A stretch of 5,491 nt of DNA. It comes from an uncultured Paludibacter sp. GTDB lineage: Bacteria; Bacteroidota; Bacteroidia; Bacteroidales; Paludibacteraceae. The stretch's first letter is position 1; every line of letters begins with the position of its first letter. The translations under genes and the position numbers were made by a program. The notes under the pieces are model-generated. The model made no database searches, had not been told where the DNA came from, and worked only from the letters and a program-made list of their open reading frames with translations. The stretch lies in contig CALFXE010000148.1 in NCBI GenBank assembly GCA_937927845.1, forward strand, positions 1 to 5,491. Reading direction: 5' to 3'. Positions 1 through 5,278 of the stretch are shown here, piece after piece.

Positions 1-2
1 CT

Positions 3-77
3 AACTCTAAAAGGGTTTATTCATACCGAAAAAAAGGATTTATAGAGGAAATATATGAAAAAAAGATGAATATATAG
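3..77 (+). CDS. Possible 3' end of an upstream gene, GNAT acetyltransferase-like tail (partial)
   Basis: A frame open from the window edge ends at a TAG at 75-77 and encodes about 24 residues. They include RVYSYRKKGFIEE, which resembles the N-x-x-x-x-x-x-Y-x-K-x-GF signature near the C-terminus of GNAT N-acetyltransferases. A short hairpin begins immediately after this stop, which fits a gene end. Only the tail is visible, so the assignment rests on one short motif. A second frame (1-45) is also open from the edge and cannot be excluded. Confidence 0.3.
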   Translation, partial: NSKRVYSYRKKGFIEEIYEKKMNI

Positions 78-91
78 CCTGACTAATCAGG
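78..91 (+). terminator. Small stem-loop after the upstream stop codon
   Basis: CCTGA (78-82) pairs with TCAGG (87-91) around a CTAA loop, starting one base after the TAG at 75-77. What follows is T-rich but has no clean U-tract. It could be a weak terminator for the upstream gene; a chance 5-bp stem is also possible. Confidence 0.25.
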
Positions 92-175
92 ACATTTATC
101 ATTTGTATTCAATCATCCCCTGTTTTCACAAAATCAGTATTTGATTTTATTGAAAGATTTTCCCAAATAAAATTG

Positions 176-183
176 TATCTTTG
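176..183 (+). promoter_or_regulatory. Bacteroidota -7 element upstream of the first methyltransferase
   Basis: TATCTTTG matches the Bacteroidota sigma-ABfr -7 consensus TAnnTTTG and ends 34 nt before the ATG at 218. The -33 side is poor: the nearest candidate is ATTG at 149-152 with a 23-nt spacer, against TTTG with 19-21 expected. The -7 match is good and the full promoter is tentative. Confidence 0.5.
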
Positions 184-217
184 AATTGTAATTAAAAGTT
201 AAGGATTTTGTAGAAAA

Positions 218-1273
218 ATGACAGTTAAAAACCTGAACACAAAGAATAAGAAGTTCACATTCATAGATTTATTTGCAGGGATAGGCGGATTTCATATTGC
301 AATGCATGAAAACGGAGGTAAATGTGTATTTGCCAGTGAGTGGGATAAATATGCCCGTATGACCTATGAGGCAAATTTCAGAAAATATTCTCCCGTGATG
401 TTCGATAAAGGCTTATTTGCAGGAGATATAAATGAAGTTGATCTGGGAAACATTCCGCAATTTGATATCCTGTGTGCGGGATTTCCGTGTCAGCCGTTTT
501 CAAATGCCGGATTAAGAAAGGGTTTTGAAGATACAAGAGGAACTCTGTTCTTCAGAATTGCCGAAATAATCGATCATCATAAAGAAAAGGGATTTCCTCC
601 CCGCGTAATTCTTCTGGAAAATGTAAAAGGGCTTAAAACACACAATAAAGGAAAGACTTTAAAAACAATACTAAGGGTGTTGGATGATCTGGGGTATAAA
701 TTTAATACGGAGATCCTGAATGCAAAATATTTTGGCGTTCCCCAGAACCGTGAGCGTATTTTTATTGTAGCGTGGACAAAGAACAGTGATATTACGGATT
801 TCAAATTCCCGTACGGACTTGATGTTGACGGGAAAGTCATATATGAAAAAGAGACTGTTGAAGAGAAAGCCGTTCCGACAAAACTGGAAGATATACTATT
901 ACCGGAAACGGATCCTAAATATACCATATCCGACCGTCTTTATCAGGGACATTTAAGAAGAAAGGAAGAACACAAATTAAAAGGAAACGGATTTGGTTTT
1001 TCCGTTTTTAATGCGAACAGCAAATATGTCAACACAATATCTGCCCGATACTATAAAGACGGAAGTGAAATTATGATTGAACAGACAGGAAAGAACCCGA
1101 GAAAGTTACATCCCGTGGAAGCAGGAAGGTTACAGGGATATCCCGTAAATGAGGGTTTTGATATCGTGGTATCCGATGTTCAGGCTTATAAACAATTTGG
1201 CAACAGTGTCGCGGTTCCCGTCGTAAAAACATTGGCCTCGGAAATCATTAAACAGTTATTAACCAAGAGATAA
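218..1273 (+). CDS. DNA (cytosine-5)-methyltransferase, first of two
   Basis: This enzyme transfers a methyl group from S-adenosylmethionine to C5 of cytosine in a specific DNA site. All core m5C motifs are visible: motif I DLFAGIGG (residues 17-24, AdoMet binding), motif IV GFPCQPFS with catalytic Cys91, motif VI LENVKGL (133-139), motif VIII QNRER (176-180), motif IX RLQGYP (304-309) and motif X QFGNS (326-330). The target recognition domain should lie at about 190-295. The length of 351 aa is normal for compact single-chain enzymes such as M.HhaI. No Shine-Dalgarno site is evident, as usual in Bacteroidota. The next ORF begins one nucleotide after the stop, so the two were probably one operon. 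That partner looks broken, so this gene may now be an orphan methyltransferase. The family is certain; the recognition site cannot be read from the sequence. Confidence 0.96.
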   Translation: MTVKNLNTKNKKFTFIDLFAGIGGFHIAMHENGGKCVFASEWDKYARMTYEANFRKYSPVMFDKGLFAGDINEVDLGNIPQFDILCAGFPCQPFSNAGLRKGFEDTRGTLFFRIAEIIDHHKEKGFPPRVILLENVKGLKTHNKGKTLKTILRVLDDLGYKFNTEILNAKYFGVPQNRERIFIVAWTKNSDITDFKFPYGLDVDGKVIYEKETVEEKAVPTKLEDILLPETDPKYTISDRLYQGHLRRKEEHKLKGNGFGFSVFNANSKYVNTISARYYKDGSEIMIEQTGKNPRKLHPVEAGRLQGYPVNEGFDIVVSDVQAYKQFGNSVAVPVVKTLASEIIKQLLTKR

Positions 1274-1274
1274 T

Positions 1275-1616
1275 ATGAACTGGCTTGATTTTTCAAAGTA
1301 TGAGAACACAAATTCCAAATTTACAGCACAACTGTCAAATAGAGGAGGATATATTACATTTAGCAATTCGGGAAAAGCAGGTAATAAGAAATATTTCACT
1401 CTAAGCTTAGAATCTTTTTTAATGTGTTTAAAAGACATCTTGGATAATTATTCTTCATTTATCGGAAATGAGAATTATGAGGAAAAGCAATGGAGGGATT
1501 TAGGAAGCAAGTATTATTCGGATAATGCTGCAAATGCTCAGAGTACGGTACAAACAAAACCCCTGTTACCTGGTCATCGAAGAAATAAACAAGGGAAACC
1601 GCACCCAATTTGTTGA
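1275..1616 (+). CDS. Truncated hypothetical protein, probable remnant of an McrB-like restriction subunit
   Basis: The ORF starts one base after the preceding methyltransferase stop and encodes 113 aa. Residues 1 to about 90 look like genuine coding sequence but I do not recognise the domain; they include SNRGGYITFSNSGKAGNKKY, which is not a Walker A motif. The last 20 or so residues (PLLPGHRRNKQGKPHPIC) look like out-of-frame translation. In the +1 frame the same DNA encodes KQNPCYLVIEEINKGN, a typical McrB AAA Walker B segment. No Walker A is present between the N-terminal part and this segment. I infer an internally deleted and frameshifted mcrB-like gene that once followed the methyltransferase, as McrBC-type subunits do in LlaJI-like systems. 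An intact small protein is less likely but possible. Confidence 0.6.
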   Translation: MNWLDFSKYENTNSKFTAQLSNRGGYITFSNSGKAGNKKYFTLSLESFLMCLKDILDNYSSFIGNENYEEKQWRDLGSKYYSDNAANAQSTVQTKPLLPGHRRNKQGKPHPIC

Positions 1617-1641
1617 ATCAATTAAAAATGCTTATTTTTGA
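1558..1641 (+). pseudogene. Out-of-frame McrB-type AAA+ Walker B fragment
   Basis: Reading from 1558 gives NPCYLVIEEINKGN and then 13 further residues before TGA at 1639-1641. The hydrophobic strand followed by EEIN(K/R)GN is characteristic of the McrB/AAA_5 GTPase Walker B region. Removing one C from the CCCC run at 1560-1563 would join it in frame to the upstream ORF, giving QTKPCYLVIEEINKGN. Homology seems to end around 1605: the usual downstream IFGE-type continuation is not seen. The 3' end of this remnant overlaps the promoter of the next methyltransferase. Confidence 0.6.
1609..1640 (+). promoter_or_regulatory. Bacteroidota promoter for the second methyltransferase and endonuclease
   Basis: TTTG at 1609-1612 (-33) and TATTTTTG at 1633-1640 (-7, TAnnTTTG) are separated by exactly 20 nt, an essentially ideal Bacteroidota promoter. 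Transcription would begin near 1647, giving a leader of about 25 nt before the ATG at 1672. The promoter lies inside the decayed mcrB-like sequence, so the second module can be expressed independently of the first. Confidence 0.7.
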
Positions 1642-1671
1642 TTTGCGAATAGAAGAAACTTAAAGTTAATT

Positions 1672-3042
1672 ATGCGGATGGCAGAAACAAAAGATATAGT
1701 TGAAGAACCCCAGTTAAGCATTCAGTATTCAGAGCCGAAACAACAATTTTTGGAGAAGAAAAAAGAAGACACGTTAAATGTCCTCTCCTTGTTTTCGGGA
1801 TGTGGAGGTATGGATTTAGGCTTTGAGGGAGGTTTTTCCGTTTTACAGTCGTCTATTAACGAATTGCTCACTCCTCATTTTATAGATAGGAGACTAGAAA
1901 ATAGTTTTATTCAACTTAAAAAAACAAGGTTTAGAACTGTTTTCGCCAATGATATTTTACCTGATGCTCGAAATGCTTGGATAACCTATTTTTCAAAAAG
2001 AGGACACAGTATTGACGATTTTTATACTGAGAGCATTGTTGATTTGGTGAAAATGCATAAAGGAGGAATAAAGATTTTTCCTGACAATGTAGATGTTGTG
2101 ACGGGGGGATTCCCTTGCCAAGATTTTAGTGTCGCTGGAAAAAGGAATGGTTTTAATTCGCATAAAAACCACAAGGGTGAATTGATTCAAAATAAAAACG
2201 CACCTACTGTTGAAACAAGAGGACAACTCTACATGTGGATGAAAGAAGTCATTGAAATAACCCAGCCAAAGATTTTTATTGCTGAGAATGTGAAAGGGCT
2301 TGTTAACCTTTCCAATGTGAAAGAAATAATCCAAAATGATTTCTCTGCCGCTAATGAAAACGGATATATTGTTTTAAATCCACAAGTTTTACATTCTGCG
2401 GATTATGGGGTTCCTCAATCGCGTGAACGTGTGATTTTTATTGGGATCAGAAAAAACGCACTGGATAAGTCTGCGTTAAAAGAACTTCAAAAAGACGTTG
2501 TCTCCGAGAAATACGATCCATATCCAAAGCCAACCCACGCTTATACAAACGTTGGGGACAATCTTAAGCATTTTGTTCAACTTAAAGAGGTTTTCAACCA
2601 TCTAAGAGAACCTGATGAAACGAATGATTTATCTCAAAAATTTTATTCTAAGGCGAAGTTTATGGGCAAACATTGTCAAGGACAGACAGAAATAAAACTT
2701 GCGGGAATTGGACCGACTATTCGTGCGGAACACCACGGAAATATAGAGTTCCGAAGATTATCGAAGAAAAACGGAGGCAAAATTGAATCGGAATTGGAAA
2801 GGGGTTTGATCGAAAGAAGATTGACCCCCAGAGAATGCGCACTAATACAAACATTTCCGTCTGATTACGAATTTGTGATTGAAAATAAGAACAGAAAAGG
2901 TTCTTACATCGTAAGCCCTTCCCAAGCATATAAAATTATTGGGAATGCGGTTCCCCCTCTTTTAGCATATAATTTGGCAAAAAGGATAGAAGAAGTTTGG
3001 GACTTATATTTTAAAAACAACAGCGATGATAATATCCGTTAA
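1672..3042 (+). CDS. DNA (cytosine-5)-methyltransferase, second, of the type II R-M pair
   Basis: This is a complete m5C methyltransferase of 456 aa, expected to protect host sites from the overlapping endonuclease gene. Visible motifs are motif I LSLFSGCGGMDLGFEGG (38-54), motif IV GGFPCQDFS with catalytic Cys149, motif VI AENVKGL (204-210), motif VIII QSRER (249-253), motif IX RLTPRECALIQTFP (383-396) and motif X IIGNAVPP (422-429). An insertion of about 35 residues (55-90) separates motif I from the FAND of motif II. The target recognition region (about 260-380) contains GIGPTIRAEHHGNIEFRR. It is clearly a different subfamily from the first methyltransferase. A second in-frame ATG at 1678 could also serve as start. 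The 3' end overlaps the endonuclease start by 17 bp, suggesting translational coupling. The recognition site is unknown. Confidence 0.96.
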   Translation: MRMAETKDIVEEPQLSIQYSEPKQQFLEKKKEDTLNVLSLFSGCGGMDLGFEGGFSVLQSSINELLTPHFIDRRLENSFIQLKKTRFRTVFANDILPDARNAWITYFSKRGHSIDDFYTESIVDLVKMHKGGIKIFPDNVDVVTGGFPCQDFSVAGKRNGFNSHKNHKGELIQNKNAPTVETRGQLYMWMKEVIEITQPKIFIAENVKGLVNLSNVKEIIQNDFSAANENGYIVLNPQVLHSADYGVPQSRERVIFIGIRKNALDKSALKELQKDVVSEKYDPYPKPTHAYTNVGDNLKHFVQLKEVFNHLREPDETNDLSQKFYSKAKFMGKHCQGQTEIKLAGIGPTIRAEHHGNIEFRRLSKKNGGKIESELERGLIERRLTPRECALIQTFPSDYEFVIENKNRKGSYIVSPSQAYKIIGNAVPPLLAYNLAKRIEEVWDLYFKNNSDDNIR

Positions 3043-4093
3043 TTCAAATCCCGATAGTAGCGAATTTGGCCTATTGTTAAGTTCAACTATTTCAGAACTG
3101 AATGTTCAAGCGCAAAAATCCTCTGAAAAAATTTCCACACTTTTAGGAAGAAGCCTTGAGCCTTATGTCAGGGATGTGATGAGTGATTTAGCTACCGGAA
3201 CTCCTTTTGAAAATTCCATAGAGTTAATCGGTGGACAGAAATTCCCTGACATTGTGGCGAAAAAATATTACGGTATTGAAGTAAAAACAACCACTCAAAA
3301 TCACTGGAGAACAACAGGAAACAGCGTTTTGGAAACAACAAGAGTAGAGAGTGTTGAAAGGATTTTTATGCTCTTCGCAAAACTGGCTAATCCAATGGAA
3401 TTTCGTTGTCGACCTTACGAAGAAGTTCTATCGGAAGTCGTGGTAACGCATTCACCGCGGTATTTGATTGATATGAATTTAGAGTCAGGTGAAACTATTT
3501 TTGATAAAATACAAATACCTTATGATACTCTGCGTAAAAAAGATAATCCAATCAAACCCATTATAGAATACTATAAAAGCAAACTAAGGGAGGGTGAAGA
3601 ATTATGGTGGATAGGGCAAGAGGACAATGGGAAAGCCAGCAATATAATTGTTAAAATTTGGAATAGCCTACCCGCTGAAGATAGGTCTATTTTAAAAATT
3701 AAGGCTATGGCCTATTTCCCCGAATTATTCGGGAGTAGCAATGATAAATTTGGGCGGTTGGCGCTTTGGTTAATAACAAGTGAGTCCGTCGTTTGTCCAA
3801 ATGTTCGAGATTTGTTTTCTGCGGGTGGAAAAGGACAAGTCATCATTAATGGAAAGACTTATGGAAATATTTCCCGCATATTTCTAAATCTTTTCGAGAA
3901 TCTATCTCAAGTTGTAGAAACGATTATTTCTACACCAGCCACGGAGCTTTCCGATTATTGGAGAAGACATACAACTGAAAAGGGGAAATTGATGGACTGG
4001 ATTGACTTAGTTGATATTCAAGGACAAAAGATACGAGACGCAAAGCATTTGAACATAAAGCAAATGTTGACAGACTTGATTTTTAAAAAATAA
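3026..4093 (+). CDS. Type II restriction endonuclease, PD-(D/E)xK fold (family not assigned)
   Basis: The protein is predicted to cleave DNA at the site methylated by the preceding enzyme. A candidate active site reads FPDIVAKKYYGIEVKTTT: Asp75 and Glu85-x-Lys87, the D-x(9)-E-x-K layout of PD-(D/E)xK nucleases. Glu46 in a preceding predicted helix could complete it. I cannot place the 355-residue protein in a named restriction-enzyme family. Its start (ATG 3026) lies inside the last codons of the methyltransferase in another frame, the usual arrangement for a type II R-M pair. The next in-frame ATG, at 3178, would discard residues upstream of the active site. The end is odd: the frame stops just after an A6 run, and the -1 frame stays open for 41 coding-like codons, so the C-terminus may be shortened. 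Confidence 0.8.
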   Translation: MIISVNSNPDSSEFGLLLSSTISELNVQAQKSSEKISTLLGRSLEPYVRDVMSDLATGTPFENSIELIGGQKFPDIVAKKYYGIEVKTTTQNHWRTTGNSVLETTRVESVERIFMLFAKLANPMEFRCRPYEEVLSEVVVTHSPRYLIDMNLESGETIFDKIQIPYDTLRKKDNPIKPIIEYYKSKLREGEELWWIGQEDNGKASNIIVKIWNSLPAEDRSILKIKAMAYFPELFGSSNDKFGRLALWLITSESVVCPNVRDLFSAGGKGQVIINGKTYGNISRIFLNLFENLSQVVETIISTPATELSDYWRRHTTEKGKLMDWIDLVDIQGQKIRDAKHLNIKQMLTDLIFKK

Positions 4094-4215
4094 GAGAACG
4101 GATAATTATTCAATTACTTGAAGGTTACGATCCGAGCTGGAGCCACTTCTCAACCAACTTCCAAAACGAGATCGATAATAATTTTTGTAGAGGTTCTTTG
4201 ATTGAATATTTATAA
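4090..4215 (+). pseudogene. Startless open frame after the endonuclease, possible frameshifted C-terminus
   Basis: In the -1 frame relative to the endonuclease, codons from 4090 to the TAA at 4213-4215 encode 41 residues. They begin IRERIIIQLLEGYDPSWSHF and contain no ATG. One extra A in the A6 run at 4085-4090 would fuse them in frame after the endonuclease's final FKK. The mix of hydrophobic, aromatic and charged residues looks like protein rather than random translation. It could be the lost tail of the endonuclease or a remnant of another gene. The rest of the 134-bp gap up to vsr shows nothing else that I recognise. Confidence 0.4.
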
Positions 4216-4227
4216 GTATCTATAAAA

Positions 4228-4761
4228 ATGGATATCTGGGACAAAAAAAAGCGTTCTTCCGTCATGGCGAAGATCAAGAGCCAAGACACAAAACCGGAAT
4301 GGATTGTACGCCGCTATTTATATTCCCGGGGATATCGATATCGTAAAAACGTAAAAAACCTCCCAGGAACACCCGACATAATATTGCGTAAATATGGGGT
4401 CGTAGTTTTTATCCATGGCTGTTTTTGGCACGGACACAGTATTGATGGGCGTATACCGCATTCCAACAGCGATTTTTGGCGCAAAAAAATAGAGAAGAAC
4501 CAGTTGAGGGACGAGCAAAACAAAGAAAAGTTGCTGGCAATGGGATGGGCCGTCATCACAATCTGGGAATGCCAACTAAAACCTGCTGTACGGAAACAAA
4601 CCCTCTCAGAGTTGGAGTATTATATTCATAAACATTACTTAGACCGACATGGGTTGTGGCAAACACATCATTTAAATGAAAATGAGAACATTAAGCTCGT
4701 CGCAGAAGAACCAGTAGAATATAAGAAGAAATCAAGCGATACAGACGCTTGCGATCGGTAG
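4228..4761 (+). CDS. vsr: Very short patch repair (Vsr) T:G mismatch endonuclease
   Basis: Vsr nicks DNA next to T:G mismatches that arise when 5-methylcytosine deaminates, starting very short patch repair. Compared from memory with E. coli Vsr, the key residues are present: Glu24, Asp50 in LPGTPD, His63 and His68 in FIHGCFWHGH, Asp95 in NQLRD, and the aromatic residues Phe66, Trp67 and Trp84. Zinc ligands Cys65, His70 and Cys115 (WEC) are kept. The fourth, Cys73 in E. coli, is not: the local sequence is HSIDGRIPHSN. The 177-aa length exceeds E. coli's 156 because of a hydrophilic tail from about residue 140. The gene lies 134 bp after the endonuclease on the same strand. Its place beside two m5C methyltransferases fits its role. 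I see no convincing promoter or Shine-Dalgarno site directly upstream. Confidence 0.95.
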   Translation: MDIWDKKKRSSVMAKIKSQDTKPEWIVRRYLYSRGYRYRKNVKNLPGTPDIILRKYGVVVFIHGCFWHGHSIDGRIPHSNSDFWRKKIEKNQLRDEQNKEKLLAMGWAVITIWECQLKPAVRKQTLSELEYYIHKHYLDRHGLWQTHHLNENENIKLVAEEPVEYKKKSSDTDACDR

Positions 4762-4763
4762 TA

Positions 4764-4803
4764 ATGGGATGTTCCTCGGTCTAAAATTTCGGGAGTATCC
4801 CAT
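4764..4803 (+). other. Imperfect stem-loop after vsr
   Basis: ATGGGAT (4764-4770) and ATCCCAT (4797-4803) are exact inverted repeats; a further weak pairing, CTCG with CGGG, is possible inside. It begins three bases after the vsr stop, so it might help end transcription or protect the mRNA, but no U-tract follows. Confidence 0.3.
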
Positions 4804-4817
4804 GAACAAAGTGTACC

Positions 4818-4879
4818 TTTGTCCCTGCTCGCGGTTGCCATCAAGCTACGCTCTTCAGGCAACCGCGAGCAGGGACAAA
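4818..4879. repeat. Perfect 22-bp inverted repeat (long hairpin)
   Basis: Positions 4818-4839 (TTTGTCCCTGCTCGCGGTTG plus CC) are exactly complementary to 4858-4879, around an 18-nt loop (4840-4857). The arms are about 64% GC in an otherwise AT-rich region. No T-tract follows on either strand, so a standard intrinsic terminator is unlikely. Perfect pairing suggests recent origin or selection, for example a mobile repeat, a recombination or nicking site, or a structured RNA end. A TAnnTTTG-like TACCTTTG (4814-4821) overlaps the left arm. Confidence 0.9.
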
Positions 4880-4983
4880 CCAAATAAAGTCAACTTAAAC
4901 AAGGAATAACAATTAACTGAGTCAACTTTCTACAGGGATTGTAATAACATCAGTCAACTAAAATCAGGATAATACAAAGGTAA
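4857..4983 (+). repeat. Phased array of AGTCAACT sites with 32-bp period
   Basis: AGTCAACT occurs exactly at 4888-4895, 4920-4927 and 4952-4959, so both intervals are exactly 32 bp. Each copy is followed after five or six bases by AGG at the same offset (4901-4903, 4933-4935, 4965-4967). A diverged fourth copy, AGGCAACC then CAGGG, sits 31 bp upstream at 4857 and overlaps the right arm of the hairpin. The other positions are not conserved, as expected for protein-binding sites on one DNA face (32 bp is close to three helical turns) rather than a simple tandem duplication. The function is unknown; iterons, integrase arm sites or an operator array are possible. Confidence 0.65.
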
Positions 4984-5006
4984 ACTTTTTGTGCAATTTG
5001 TGCAAT
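4975..5006 (-). promoter_or_regulatory. Possible minus-strand Bacteroidota promoter
   Basis: On the minus strand, TACCTTTG (4982-4975) matches the -7 consensus TAnnTTTG. ATTG (5006-5003) lies 20 nt upstream in place of TTTG. A transcript would start near 4968, run leftward through the AGTCAACT array and hairpin, and become antisense to the 3' end of vsr. No convincing gene follows, so it could drive a small RNA or be a relic. Confidence 0.35.
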
Positions 5007-5018
5007 TATTGTGCAATT
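4991..5018. repeat. Three direct repeats of GTGCAATT
   Basis: GTGCAATT occurs at 4991-4998, 5000-5007 and 5011-5018 (steps of 9 and 11 bp). The third copy encodes the last residues of the minus-strand gene remnant (IAQ) and the second overlaps its stop codon, so the array straddles the gene end. Replication slippage or a protein-binding cluster could explain it. Confidence 0.7.
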
Positions 5019-5230
5019 CCATTTAATGTATAAAATGCCCCAGCACCTTTCTGTCCACTTGATATGATAAGATGTTTCTTTACCATTTCAGACAGATCAT
5101 TACTCGCCGTATTACGAGAACAGTTATTCAAATGTTGGTATTCGTTATTGGATATTCTTCCTTTTTCTTTTATATATATTATTCCTTTTATCTGGCGACT
5201 ATTTAATCCTATGGACTGTAGGTATTCCAA
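5006..5230 (-). pseudogene. C-terminal winged helix-turn-helix remnant of an ATP-binding or RecG-like transcriptional regulator
   Basis: The translated stretch begins EYLQSIGLNSRQIKGIIYIK and continues with SNNEYQHLNNCSRNTASNDL and a GxxGxGAFYTL wing. This is the winged-helix tail found at the C-terminus of AlbA_2/AAA_4-type ATP-binding regulators in Bacteroidota. Those proteins are several hundred residues long; only about 74-89 residues remain here. The frame extends upstream to a TGA at 5276-5278 without an ATG; the only convenient start is TTG at 5228-5230. It therefore looks like a 5'-truncated relic rather than a working gene, although a small DNA-binding protein using TTG cannot be excluded. 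It faces the R-M operon and ends next to the GTGCAATT repeats. Confidence 0.6.
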
Positions 5231-5278
5231 GTAAACATTTTCCGTCTTTCTCTTTGGTCCATACGTTTTCTGCTGTCA

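Noticed and set aside
577..927. Minus-strand open frame inside the first methyltransferase
   Set aside because: It lies wholly within a gene with all m5C motifs and shows low-complexity serine/phenylalanine-rich translation without a domain.
1993..2334. Minus-strand open frame inside the second methyltransferase
   Set aside because: It is antisense to motif IV and VI coding sequence and has no recognisable domain; the same holds for 2717-2929.
4179..4200. Promoter for vsr
   Set aside because: TAATTTTTG at 4179-4187 is off by one from TAnnTTTG and lacks a TTTG at the right distance; the other TTTG (4197-4200) has no -7 partner before the ATG.
4314..4575. Two overlapping minus-strand frames inside vsr
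   Set aside because: They are antisense to the catalytic core of a conserved gene.
4818..4879. Inverted repeat as an intrinsic terminator or integron attC site
   Set aside because: No U-tract follows on either strand. An attC would show GTTRRRY/RYYYAAC cores and unpaired bases, while this stem is perfect.
4668..4883. Minus-strand frame spanning the hairpin and the vsr 3' end
   Set aside because: Its start lies in the inverted repeat and most of it is antisense to vsr; the composition is not protein-like.
4888..4983. CRISPR array
   Set aside because: The period is 32 bp but the conserved part is only 8 bp plus AGG, far too short for a CRISPR repeat, and no cas genes are present.
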